Shown here one piece after another: positions 18,087 to 26,465 of a stretch of DNA of 64,000 bases. Every line of letters begins with the position of its first letter. Position 1 is the first letter of the stretch. The notes beneath the pieces are model-generated. The model made no database searches. It saw only the letters and a program-made list of their open reading frames with translations, and had not been told where the DNA came from. Source of the stretch: an uncultured Lachnospiraceae bacterium (GTDB taxonomy: Bacteria > Bacillota > Clostridia > Lachnospirales > Lachnospiraceae); the NCBI GenBank assembly GCA_944380185.1, contig CALWGV010000028.1, forward strand, positions 38,796 to 102,795. The letters run 5' to 3'. The translations under genes were made by a program, and so were the position numbers.

Positions 18087-19469
18087 TTATTCTATGGTAA
18101 CCCGGGAGTTCATATCGAAATAGCCCACCGTGTTTTTATCGGAAATCACCGTCAGGTTTACCACATCATAGAGACGATCATAGACCACAAACTCACCGTG
18201 CTCAAAACCGGTGCACCCCAGAGACAGCAAGTAATCTTTGCCCTGCAGATCCATCCGCTGTCTAAAGGAGGCCGTCACCGTCTGTCCTGCCTGCACCGTA
18301 CCGGTATCGCAGCCCTCGATCATGCTGTTAGTCCCTGTGATCTCCGTTCCCTTGGAATCCTTGATGGTAAAGGCAAAGATCGGGTCCTTTATCTGCCGCG
18401 TAAAGCGAACCTTCATCCGTATGGTAAATTCTTTTCCCTTAAACAGCAGATTAGTCAATTCTCCCTTGTGATCAAATATTCCCAGATCCACGATCCTGGC
18501 GCTTCCGTCACCGTACTGAAGCTGCTCCTTATTTATGCTCAGGCGCTCCATCCACGGCCCATCCTGTTCAGTCTGAGAAATCCCCGGCGCACTATCTTCT
18601 CCGGCAGCCGCCTTGCCGTCCGCCTCGGCCTTCCCGCTATTCTCCGGCTGTTTCTGCGTTTTTTCCTTTTCGGACTCCCGCAGCAGCTGATCGGCAAAGT
18701 CCGCCTTCTGACCGATTCCTTCCAGCTCCCGTTCGTCAAACTGGCCGGCCAGGATCTTTTTATACAAGTCCACCATCTTGCCCGGCTCGCCCTCCGCCAC
18801 AAAATGGCCTCTGTTGAGCACAATTACCTTATCGCAGTACTTGATGACGGTCCCCATATCATGGGTTACCAGGATGACCGTGGTTCCCCCCTCGCGGATC
18901 TCGTTGATCTTTTTATAGCACTTGGCCTGGAAAAACACATCGCCCACGGCCAGAGCCTCATCCACAATCAGAATCTCCGGATCCACATTGATGGCCAGCG
19001 CAAAAGCCAGCCGTACAAACATACCGCTGGAATATGTTTTGACCGGCTGATAGACAAAATCGCCGATGTCGGCGAAATCCAAAATCTCAGGGAGTTTCTT
19101 ATCCATCTCCTGCCGGCTGTAGCCCATCATGGTACCGTTCATATAAATATTTTCAATGCCGGTATACTCCATATTAAAACCGGCCCCCAGCTCAAGCAGA
19201 GCTGAAACTCGGCCGTTCACCGTCACCGTACCCGTCGTCGGCGTGAGCACGCCGGTGATAATTTTCAGCATCGTAGACTTACCCGAGCCGTTGGTGCCGA
19301 TAATACCCACAAACTGCCCTTCCTCCACATCGAAGGAAATATTATTCAGGGCATAAAACTTGCGATGATACTCTTTATGTCCCGGCCGCAGCGATTCCTT
19401 CAGCCGATCGATCGGCCGTTCAAAAAGCTTATATACTTTGGTTACATTGTCAACCTTGATTGCCGTCAA
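18087..19469 (-). CDS. wzt: polysaccharide ABC exporter ATPase with Wzt-type C-terminal domain
   Basis: The 460-residue protein is the ATPase of a glycan exporter. Residues 1-250 form the nucleotide-binding domain with GIIGTNGSGKSTML (Walker A), the YSSGMFVRLAFALA signature and ILIVDEALAVGD (Walker B). A linker rich in Glu, Lys and Ala follows. The last 150 residues (from about LSINKEQLQYGDGSARI) are a beta-rich domain like the Wzt C-terminus, which in Gram-negative O8/O9a systems binds the modified chain end. The start is a TTG at 19467-19469 with AGGAGG seven bases upstream. It is 17 bases after the permease stop. The symbol reflects family resemblance. Confidence 0.9.
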   Translation of the reverse strand: MTAIKVDNVTKVYKLFERPIDRLKESLRPGHKEYHRKFYALNNISFDVEEGQFVGIIGTNGSGKSTMLKIITGVLTPTTGTVTVNGRVSALLELGAGFNMEYTGIENIYMNGTMMGYSRQEMDKKLPEILDFADIGDFVYQPVKTYSSGMFVRLAFALAINVDPEILIVDEALAVGDVFFQAKCYKKINEIREGGTTVILVTHDMGTVIKYCDKVIVLNRGHFVAEGEPGKMVDLYKKILAGQFDERELEGIGQKADFADQLLRESEKEKTQKQPENSGKAEADGKAAAGEDSAPGISQTEQDGPWMERLSINKEQLQYGDGSARIVDLGIFDHKGELTNLLFKGKEFTIRMKVRFTRQIKDPIFAFTIKDSKGTEITGTNSMIEGCDTGTVQAGQTVTASFRQRMDLQGKDYLLSLGCTGFEHGEFVVYDRLYDVVNLTVISDKNTVGYFDMNSRVTIE

Positions 19470-19485
19470 TGCTCTTCCTCCTGCG

Positions 19486-20289
19486 TCACAGCACATCGGC
19501 GAAATGGGGCCTCAGACGTCCGAAGATCGCCACACCGGCCGCAAATACGCCCAAAGTAAACACCCAGAAATACAGAGTATATCCCGGCTGCTCCCAGAAC
19601 CATTCTCCATAGAGCAGGGCTCCCCGCATTCCCTCCGCCACATAAAACATGGGATTCAGCTTCAGAAAAGGCACAAATCGCCCGGCCAGAGAATACTGCC
19701 ACATGATCGGCGTCACCCAGACGCCAAACTGCAGAATAATATTTACGATCTGTCCCATATCCTTGAAAAAAACCATGATGGACGAGGTCAGATAGGACAG
19801 GCCCAGAGATAAAATCAATACGCCGAGGGAATAGTAAGGGATCTGCAGCCAGTACACGCTCGGCATCCTGCCCATGACCAGATATACCACCAGCAGAATT
19901 CCCAGGAAAATCAGATGGATAAACACTGCACTGACGATTTTGATCGCCGGCAGAATATTCACCGGAAACACCACTTTTTTAACCAGATAATTGTATTCGT
20001 TCAGACTGTTGGTGGCGCCGTTTAAGGCTTCGCTGAAGAAAAACCAGGGAACGATTCCCGCCAGCATCCACAAAAGATATGGGTACTCCTCTGTCTGGGG
20101 CACGATGTCCCCCCGCAGCACGCCAAACACGATGTAATAGATGATGACCGTCACCACCGGCTGGACAAACATCCAAAGAACACCGAAATAGGAGCCGACA
20201 AACTTCTTTTTAAAATCCGCCTTGGACAGTTCCCAGATCAGATGACGCTTCACCCACAGCTGGGAGATATCCGAAAAAACACTCTTCAT
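19486..20289 (-). CDS. wzm: polysaccharide ABC exporter permease (Wzm/TagG-like)
   Basis: The protein of 267 residues is an ABC-2 type permease with six membrane segments. Family marks are the N-terminal amphipathic stretch HLIWELSKADFKKKFVGSYF, then LWMFVQPVVTVIIYYIVFG, and ENIVKKVVFPVNILP-like residues near the second cytosolic loop. It pairs with the ATPase encoded next to export an undecaprenyl-linked glycan across the membrane. I prefer the ATG at 20287-20289, with GGAAAG five bases upstream, to a GTG eight codons earlier that has no ribosome site. It lies second in the operon after rfbC. Confidence 0.92.
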   Translation of the reverse strand: MKSVFSDISQLWVKRHLIWELSKADFKKKFVGSYFGVLWMFVQPVVTVIIYYIVFGVLRGDIVPQTEEYPYLLWMLAGIVPWFFFSEALNGATNSLNEYNYLVKKVVFPVNILPAIKIVSAVFIHLIFLGILLVVYLVMGRMPSVYWLQIPYYSLGVLILSLGLSYLTSSIMVFFKDMGQIVNIILQFGVWVTPIMWQYSLAGRFVPFLKLNPMFYVAEGMRGALLYGEWFWEQPGYTLYFWVFTLGVFAAGVAIFGRLRPHFADVL

Positions 20290-20321
20290 ATACTTTCCAA
20301 ATACTCTTTGCACTCTATATT

Positions 20322-20879
20322 TTATTGAAATGCGAAGGTCTCAGACAGACCGCCCCATTTCTGGTCTTTCTCCGAGATGATCAGTTTCATTCCTTCCTCA
20401 ATAGGCCACTGAACGCCGATCTCCGGGTCATTCCAGGCCAGGCCGCCCTCATCGCCGGGGTGATAGAAATCCGTGCATTTGTAGGCAAACTCCGCCTCAT
20501 CGGACAGCACGATAAAGCCATGGGCAAAGCCCTCCGGAATATAAAACTGCTTCTTGTTCTCCGCCGACAGCTCCACCCCGAACCATTTGCCATAGGTCTC
20601 GGAAGATCTTCGCAGATCCACCGCCACGTCAAAAACCTTCCCCCGAATGCAGCGGACCAGCTTGCCCTGGGGATATTGCTTCTGATAGTGCAGCCCTCTC
20701 AGCACGCCCTTCACCGACATAGACTGATTGTCCTGGACAAACTGCATGTCCAGACCCTCTTCCTTAAAATCGTTATAATTATAAGTCTCTACAAAATATC
20801 CTCTCTCATCATAAAAAACCTTAGGCTCGATGACGCAGAGGCCGGGGATCTCACAGCGTGTTACTTTAATTTTTCCCAT
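20322..20879 (-). CDS. rfbC: dTDP-4-dehydrorhamnose 3,5-epimerase
   Basis: The protein of 185 residues epimerises dTDP-4-keto-6-deoxyglucose on the route to dTDP-rhamnose. It has the cupin motifs VIEPKVFYDERGYFVETYN, FVQDNQSMSVKGVLRGLHYQ with the catalytic His, the VAVDLRRSSETYGKW strand, and PEGFAHGF. The length fits the family once the ATG at 20877-20879 is used, which has AAGGAAAGG upstream. The rest of the rhamnose pathway (rfbA, rfbB, rfbD) is not in this window. It is the first gene behind the promoter at 20979-21007, so the exported glycan probably contains rhamnose. Confidence 0.94.
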   Translation of the reverse strand: MGKIKVTRCEIPGLCVIEPKVFYDERGYFVETYNYNDFKEEGLDMQFVQDNQSMSVKGVLRGLHYQKQYPQGKLVRCIRGKVFDVAVDLRRSSETYGKWFGVELSAENKKQFYIPEGFAHGFIVLSDEAEFAYKCTDFYHPGDEGGLAWNDPEIGVQWPIEEGMKLIISEKDQKWGGLSETFAFQ

Positions 20880-20978
20880 TTTATATAAATTTCCTTTCCT
20901 TGATATTCTGTATCCCATATACATATATATAAAAGCTTTTTCGCCCGAGCATCGAGCCGCGCCGATGCTGTCCTGGAC

Positions 20979-21007
20979 ATTATAGCATCTTCGGTGGGGG
21001 GGTGCAA
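20979..21007 (-). promoter_or_regulatory. promoter of the rfbC glycan operon
   Basis: On the minus strand a -35 box TTGCAC (21002-21007) lies 17 bases from a perfect -10 box TATAAT (20979-20984). The start would be near 20972, giving a leader of about 90 bases before rfbC. The early transcribed bases resemble those at the other promoter in this window (36119-36124), sharing TATAATGT and GACAGCAT at the same spacing. Confidence 0.85.
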
Positions 21008-21044
21008 GCTTTCGGGGGGATTTTACTGGGTTTTAAGGGGTTTG

Positions 21045-21099
21045 TAAGGAAAAAATGGTGCCGATTCGTCCTCAAAATACGACGAAACGCACCATTTTT
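21045..21099 (-). terminator. Rho-independent terminator after the DUF2142 gene
   Basis: Read on the minus strand, the arms ATGGTGC plus TTCGTC and their partners form a long imperfect stem around a short loop (about 21051-21099). A run of six T followed by CC comes next. It lies 12 bases beyond the stop of the gene at 21111-23114 and just before the rfbC promoter, so it separates the two glycan operons. Confidence 0.85.
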
Positions 21100-21110
21100 C
21101 ATCTTTTTTC

Positions 21111-23114
21111 TCACCCGCACAGCGTGAGCATTGTCCGCGCTGCCACAGCTGCCGTGATCACCGCTGCCCCCGCAAGGGCCAGCGGATACAGTTTTTCCCG
21201 GCCGACGGATATCTTCAGGCCATCCGGGCAGAGACACAAATACAGCACAGGCAGCAGCGGAATATAGTAGCGGGCCTGCACCCCATTAATGTGATCGGAG
21301 CCCACCGGAGTAAAGGCCAGATACATGGCCACCCACACCATGGCAATAATGCCTGCGCACAGAAGCAGCACCCACGCTCTGGCCGGCCAGGCCATACGCA
21401 TCCCTTGCCTCTCTGTCTGCTTTTCTGCCTGCCCTTCCGTCTTTTCCCATCTCTTTTCATCCGCAAAAAGCACAGCCAGCACAAAAAGAGGAATAATCGT
21501 GCCAAACAGTTCCTGACCCAGATGGCCCACGCTTCCATAGACTGCCGCCCCTATGGTAAAGCCGGGGAAAGAAATTCGAATCGAGGAGATCAGCATCTGC
21601 AAAAAGCCTGGAATATTGCTGAGAATATAAGGAATCTGCCCAGCCTCGCTGGTGTTTCCCCCGCGCAGGTCATTGGACTCTGCCGGCGACAAGATCGTGG
21701 GAAGTACAAAGCTTGCCATCAGTGCCAGAAAGAGTGCCACCGCTGCACCCTTCATCAGGATTTCCTGACGCCTGCCGGCAAATTTCTCCCGAGGAAGAAG
21801 GAAGACAATCAAAATCAGGGGCACATAGATGGCCTTCGGCATGGAGCCGACGGCAAAGCAAAGGGCAATCGTGCTGAAAGCTGGCCAGGTTATTTTCCGC
21901 TCCCGATGATAATACTCATCCATAAAACAGGAAAAGCCCAGGAAAAACAAAGCTGAAATAAAGGCGTCATAAGAATAAGTAGCCATCAGAAACAAAGGCG
22001 TGGGCAAAAGCCCGATCACGGCCAATACGGCCTTGCCCACCGGAATTTTCCGAATGGCCCAGGCGATGATCAGGGCACAGAACAGTAGATTTCCCAGCCG
22101 TCCAAGCTGGTAGGCAAGGGTAAAGGGAAGGCCCAGCAGCAGGCCCAACCGCAGCCCCAATGCCTGGGGAATATAGGCCGGCGTATAGATTCCCGCCAGT
22201 GCATGTCCCCTGCTGGTATCGTAAGGCTCCTCCTCCACTCTCCTATTCAGCGTCTCGTTCATTTCCCTGCGCTCATCCAGGTTGGCGGGCAGACTGTAAG
22301 GCCAGTTCTCCTCGTCGGCCACAAAGAGTTTTTCCAGTATCTCATTGGATTTCACCTCTGTGCCGAAATAGGAGACGCAGTAAGTGTGGAAAAAATGGAC
22401 CTCCTCATCCCAGCTAACCTTGTTGGCCGGGATAAGAACAATCATAAGCAGCCCTGCAGCCAGAGCCGTCACCAGATAAGCTGCCTCCAGCCTTCTGGCC
22501 AGCAGACGGCGTCCGCGCCACAGAAATACGGCCAGGAAAAGCACCGTCCAGACGAAAAACATCCTGTGCCAGTTAGGCGAATAGGCGTTGACCAGGTAAA
22601 CATCCGTCACCGTCAGCGGAGAGGAATCTTCATCTAAGGTCCATTCGATGCGGATCTGCTCCACATTCTTATCCAGCCTCTCCACCGACGTGCCGATCAG
22701 CGCACTGTTGCTGTCCTCGATGATCTCCGGCTGTTCATCCTGTCCGTCCCAGACATACCAGGTTGCCTCCAGTCGCCCTTCATATTGGTAGGAAAAGCAA
22801 AAACGCCCCACAAATGCGCCGTCCGCATCCACAGTCAGTGCCCCGCTCCCTCCGGACAGCATCCAGCCGTTCTCTGTCTGTTGAAATCCATCAAAGAGCA
22901 TAGAATCGTCCGACACGGTGAAAATCCCTTTTTCCTCCTTCGGCAAAGCCAACGTCTCCCACTGGCAGGCCAGATCCACCGCCAAACCGGCCAAAACGAT
23001 GAACAGAGCTGAAGCAAAGAGGAGTAAAAGAGTCTTTCTCTTCTTTTTTGCCGCTGTCTGCAATTTTCTCAGTTTATCTCTCCACATAAATCCTATAATT
23101 TTTTTCTCCGTCAT
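21111..23114 (-). CDS. DUF2142 membrane protein (long paralogue)
   Basis: This 667-residue integral membrane protein belongs to the DUF2142 group of predicted lipid-linked-sugar or polysaccharide membrane enzymes. After a short cytosolic start (MTEKKIIGFMWRDKL) and one helix there is a beta-rich external domain of about 150 residues. About ten further helices follow. Family marks are the DEEVHFFHTYC loop (about residue 225), the LLPTPLFLMATYSYDAF segment and the TPVGSDHINGVQARYYIPLL stretch near the end. A shorter paralogue lies just upstream, two bases away. GGAGG precedes the ATG. It is the last gene of its operon. The exact reaction is unknown. Confidence 0.85.
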   Translation of the reverse strand: MTEKKIIGFMWRDKLRKLQTAAKKKRKTLLLLFASALFIVLAGLAVDLACQWETLALPKEEKGIFTVSDDSMLFDGFQQTENGWMLSGGSGALTVDADGAFVGRFCFSYQYEGRLEATWYVWDGQDEQPEIIEDSNSALIGTSVERLDKNVEQIRIEWTLDEDSSPLTVTDVYLVNAYSPNWHRMFFVWTVLFLAVFLWRGRRLLARRLEAAYLVTALAAGLLMIVLIPANKVSWDEEVHFFHTYCVSYFGTEVKSNEILEKLFVADEENWPYSLPANLDERREMNETLNRRVEEEPYDTSRGHALAGIYTPAYIPQALGLRLGLLLGLPFTLAYQLGRLGNLLFCALIIAWAIRKIPVGKAVLAVIGLLPTPLFLMATYSYDAFISALFFLGFSCFMDEYYHRERKITWPAFSTIALCFAVGSMPKAIYVPLILIVFLLPREKFAGRRQEILMKGAAVALFLALMASFVLPTILSPAESNDLRGGNTSEAGQIPYILSNIPGFLQMLISSIRISFPGFTIGAAVYGSVGHLGQELFGTIIPLFVLAVLFADEKRWEKTEGQAEKQTERQGMRMAWPARAWVLLLCAGIIAMVWVAMYLAFTPVGSDHINGVQARYYIPLLPVLYLCLCPDGLKISVGREKLYPLALAGAAVITAAVAARTMLTLCG

Positions 23115-23116
23115 CC

Positions 23117-24562
23117 CTACATCCTCCCCACGATTCCCTGGAGAACCAGCAGGTTGACTACACAGTAGCCGCCCAGCAATATTCCATCAATATTCTGTTC
23201 CACAACCAGGCGGCGGCTGCGAAGTGCCGTCAGCGCCAGAGGCAGTACGGGCAGGAAATATCTCCCCTGCACCCCTTCCACTACCGAAGAACCCAAAGGT
23301 GTCCAGGACATCAGCATCACCAGCATGGTCGCAAGCAGCACCAGGAAGCACGCCAGCAGGCTCACTGTCCTGTGCCCTGCCGGCATACATTGCCGCAAAC
23401 ATTGCGCCTCTCCTCTCGCCGGCAAAACAGTGAGAGCTGTCCAGGCCAGCAAAAAGAGCACCAGCACACCATCCGTCTCATACTGCAGCCACCCCAGGGA
23501 ACCGCCCAGCATCCCATAGACATACTCCGGCAGCCGTCGAAACAGCGTATTAAGAAGAATCCCTATAGTACCCGCCGGATCAGCAAGCACCCGGGAAAAG
23601 CTGTAGCCTTCAGCCCCTCCGGCCCACTCCACAGGCCCTTCCGTTCCCTGCAGATAGACCGCCAGCTTATCAAAATTTACCAGAAGCACACCTGCCGCCA
23701 TGCAGGCTGCCACCGTCAGGGCCGCAGCCGCAAAGTGTTTTTTTGCTCCGAATTTTTCTCTGGGAATCAGGAAGCACAAAAGGGCCATGGGAATGTACAC
23801 CATCTTGCAGGGAGCAAGCAGGGCCAGCAGGATTCCCAGAGCTGCCAGCTCCCTCTTTCCTATCCTGGGCGCCTCGTAGATCAAATACATCATGTAGGCC
23901 GTGCAGAGAAGACCCAGGCTGATGGCAAAACCGTCGTAAGACAGAGACGAGACCAGCTCCAGCGTCATCGGAAGCAGCGCCGTGCCAAAGAAAGCCATTT
24001 TTCCGAAAGGAGCCAGCCGAACAGCCAGCCAGCCGCACAGGACAAAAAAGGCCAGGTTGAACAGTCTCCCCAAATAGATTGTCAGGACCTGCCCCAGGGA
24101 CAGCAGCCTTCCCAGAGTAATCCCCAGCGCTTGGGGCAGATAAGCGTGAAGAGAGACATCCATCGGCTCATGACCATAGCCGATCTCTTCCTCGCTTTCA
24201 TCTAGGGCAAGAAAATTTTCATAAACCTGGTCATAGGCATCCAGATTCAGCTCCTGGCTCAGCAGGTTTCCGTCCTCCTCCCGAACCAGTACCTGTCCTT
24301 CATCGTTGACCGTCTCCCTAAACATCAGCTGGCTGGACAATTTATATGCCGAGGCAAAATGAGCGTACTCATCGGGAGCCGAAAAAGGAATAAACACCAG
24401 AGAATAGAGCACCCCCCAAAACAGCACACAGGGCACAAACAGCCGGCTGAGCCTGAGCTCTTCCTTTCCCTTATTTCTTTTATACAGATATATGAAAAGG
24501 CCTGCCGTAAAGGCAAGCATCGCCGCCAGGAAAACAGGCTCCAGGATATGCAAAATCCTCAT
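23117..24562 (-). CDS. DUF2142 membrane protein (short paralogue)
   Basis: The 481-residue protein has about eleven membrane segments and the same marks as its neighbour: a FSAPDEYAHFASAYKL loop, MTLELVSSLSYDGFAISLGL and TPLGSSVVEGVQGRYFLPVL. It lacks the external beta-rich insertion of the larger paralogue. Proteins of this group sit in polysaccharide loci and are thought to act on lipid-linked sugars outside the membrane, but the reaction is not established. The start codon has a poor ribosome site of its own and overlaps a possible 12-codon reading frame upstream. The two paralogues may form a pair. Confidence 0.85.
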   Translation of the reverse strand: MRILHILEPVFLAAMLAFTAGLFIYLYKRNKGKEELRLSRLFVPCVLFWGVLYSLVFIPFSAPDEYAHFASAYKLSSQLMFRETVNDEGQVLVREEDGNLLSQELNLDAYDQVYENFLALDESEEEIGYGHEPMDVSLHAYLPQALGITLGRLLSLGQVLTIYLGRLFNLAFFVLCGWLAVRLAPFGKMAFFGTALLPMTLELVSSLSYDGFAISLGLLCTAYMMYLIYEAPRIGKRELAALGILLALLAPCKMVYIPMALLCFLIPREKFGAKKHFAAAALTVAACMAAGVLLVNFDKLAVYLQGTEGPVEWAGGAEGYSFSRVLADPAGTIGILLNTLFRRLPEYVYGMLGGSLGWLQYETDGVLVLFLLAWTALTVLPARGEAQCLRQCMPAGHRTVSLLACFLVLLATMLVMLMSWTPLGSSVVEGVQGRYFLPVLPLALTALRSRRLVVEQNIDGILLGGYCVVNLLVLQGIVGRM

Positions 24563-24597
24563 CTGTCTCTCATCCCTTCTTTCTGATCCTTATTCAT
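24559..24597 (-). CDS. possible 12-codon leader ORF coupled to DUF2142 gene
   Basis: The frame reads MNKDQKEGMRDR and its TGA overlaps the ATG of the DUF2142 gene (ATGA). It has a strong purine ribosome site (GGGAGG about five bases before the ATG), while the downstream gene has none that is clear. It may serve only to deliver ribosomes by coupling. No peptide function is implied, and such short frames can occur by chance. Confidence 0.35.
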   Translation of the reverse strand: MNKDQKEGMRDR

Positions 24598-24625
24598 CCT
24601 GCCCCTCCCTTTTTCGTCCCGCTCC

Positions 24626-25465
24626 TCATTCCCCCGATCTTTCTTCTCTCCTCTCCCCATCTTCCCCTTTATCGTAGGTGGAATAGGACTTGGTGTAAAA
24701 GCGCATCAGCAAGCGCACCACCGGACGAGGCCAGAAATGGGAAAACATCTCTGCCTCCTCAGTACTTCTCCCCTGATTGGCCGTAAAGTCAGAAGTGGTA
24801 GCCCCCTTATGAATCCGGAAAAAGCCTTTGGGACGGGGTTCATAATAGAAACGGCCCGGCCTTTCTGACAGTTTCCAGTACATCTCCCAGTCCAGGGCAA
24901 ATTTGAGCCGGGACTGAAACGGCCTCTCTCCCGCAATCTGCCGATTATAAGTCGTCATCGGACAGGAAATGCTGTTGCCCAGGCACAAACAGCTCTTTTT
25001 GACCCAGCGAAGCGACGCCAGACGGTGAAAACGCACCAAGCTGCACAGCAGACGTTTTACCCGGCAAGTCCGTTCTGCCGGGTCAGGTCTTCCGCCGCAA
25101 ATAGCCGTATATGCTGTAAAATACAATGAGATATCCGGATATCTTTTCACCGCCGCAAGAAAGCTCTCCAGATAATCCGGCTCATAAATATCATCCTGGT
25201 GAGCCAGCGTCACATAGCGGGTCTTCGTCTGACCATAGGCAAAATTCCAATCATCCTGAATATCGCTCTTTCCCTCCCTCACACAGACGGGAATCCCATA
25301 TTTTCCAGCGATCGCCTCAATATAAGGGCTGGGCGTCGATGTACACAGAATAATATTTGCAGGTACCGTTTGATTCACCAGAGAGCGGACACACTCCTCC
25401 AGATAGGGAGAGTCCTTATAAGCGCAGATGGCAAAGGTGTGATCCAGATCAGTTTTTGTTTTCAT
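24626..25465 (-). CDS. GT2 glycosyltransferase, paralogue of 12873-13667
   Basis: This 279-residue protein is a GT2-type enzyme. It has HTFAICAYKDSPYLEECVRS at the start, the CTSTPSPYIEAIA stretch, then GKSDIQDDWNFAY and TLAHQDDIYEPDYL. These match the GT2 at 12873-13667 block by block, although the two lie in different operons. The tail is charged (KGEDGERREERSGE). Start at 25463-25465 uses AGAGG about ten bases upstream and overlaps the end of the preceding gene by 17 bases. It probably transfers a sugar in the cytosol. Donor and acceptor are unknown. Confidence 0.86.
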   Translation of the reverse strand: MKTKTDLDHTFAICAYKDSPYLEECVRSLVNQTVPANIILCTSTPSPYIEAIAGKYGIPVCVREGKSDIQDDWNFAYGQTKTRYVTLAHQDDIYEPDYLESFLAAVKRYPDISLYFTAYTAICGGRPDPAERTCRVKRLLCSLVRFHRLASLRWVKKSCLCLGNSISCPMTTYNRQIAGERPFQSRLKFALDWEMYWKLSERPGRFYYEPRPKGFFRIHKGATTSDFTANQGRSTEEAEMFSHFWPRPVVRLLMRFYTKSYSTYDKGEDGERREERSGE

Positions 25466-26465
25466 GATACCAGTACCTCTTATTCATTGTCAATGCCAGC
25501 ACCAGACGGCAGGGCAGCCTTTTATAGTGTTTGCCCAGTAGATACCCCAAGTATTTGCAGCCCGACTGCCAGACCAGAGCCGGCAGCAGCCAAGGCTTCC
25601 CCCGCCGCAGCAGATAGCCTGCCGTAGATTTCACCAGACGGATTCCCTCTCCCTCGGAGGGCAGACCGGAGAAGATTTCCGGATGATCCGCCTGAGACAC
25701 CGCCAGATCAAAATTGCGGTGCAGCTGGGCAAGACCGCTGTAATTATGAGAATGAATCACTCTGGCTTCAGCCGCATAGGCAATCCGATATCCGGCCTTA
25801 ATGAGACCGGCTGCAAAAATCATATCCTCGTTAAAGATTGTGTGCCTTGCAAAACCGCCCAGCTTCAGATAGATTTCTCTTCGGTAGGCGGCACATACAT
25901 TGGAGCAAAAATAAGTTTTAATACCCAGATAGGAGAGGTCCTTGCGGCTTTTGACCCGACTCTCTGCAGGGTAATTAAAATCCCGTGTATATTTTTCGAT
26001 CAGACGGCAATCCTCCCGCGGAAGCTGTCTGGCGTAGGCCGCTGCGATAACGCTTGCTCCGTCTTCTTGTTCTTTTTTTTCCTCTTCTTCCTTCAGGGCC
26101 TGCAGAAGGTTTTCCAGCAGATTTCGGTCTGCGGGTACTGCATCCTGGGTCATAAAGACCAAAACATCTGCCTGACTCTCCCTCGCCCCTCTGTCTCTGG
26201 TGCCGCCGTGATCAAATTCTTCCGGGGCGACGGGAATTGCGGTGATGTTATTTCCATATTGATTGTACTTGGCGGGATCAAAATTTTCCCGGCGCACCGT
26301 CTCCAGAATGATGATCCGGCCAGGCTGCCGTGTCTGCACCGTGAGACGCTTCATCAGCTCGTCGAATTCCGGCCCCGGATGGTATACCGGAATCAATACG
26401 TCCACCGTTAGCTCCGCCACTTTTCCGGCCGCATTTTCTGTCTGTTTCATCTCCTGCCCACTCAT
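25449..26465 (-). CDS. GT2 glycosyltransferase (rhamnosyltransferase-like)
   Basis: The protein of 338 residues has the GT2 fold with VDVLIPVYHPGPEFDELMKR, a FDHGGTRDRGA segment and FMTQDAVPAD holding the metal-binding acidic residue. HGGTRN-type and QDA-type motifs recur in bacterial rhamnosyltransferases, which fits the rfbC gene nearby. The catalytic area NEDMIFAAGLIKAGYRIAYA follows. The ATG at 26463-26465 overlaps the stop of the flippase gene by one base (TGATG), so it is preferred over an upstream start that lies within that gene. An exact donor cannot be given. Confidence 0.86.
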   Translation of the reverse strand: MSGQEMKQTENAAGKVAELTVDVLIPVYHPGPEFDELMKRLTVQTRQPGRIIILETVRRENFDPAKYNQYGNNITAIPVAPEEFDHGGTRDRGARESQADVLVFMTQDAVPADRNLLENLLQALKEEEEKKEQEDGASVIAAAYARQLPREDCRLIEKYTRDFNYPAESRVKSRKDLSYLGIKTYFCSNVCAAYRREIYLKLGGFARHTIFNEDMIFAAGLIKAGYRIAYAAEARVIHSHNYSGLAQLHRNFDLAVSQADHPEIFSGLPSEGEGIRLVKSTAGYLLRRGKPWLLPALVWQSGCKYLGYLLGKHYKRLPCRLVLALTMNKRYWYHENKN

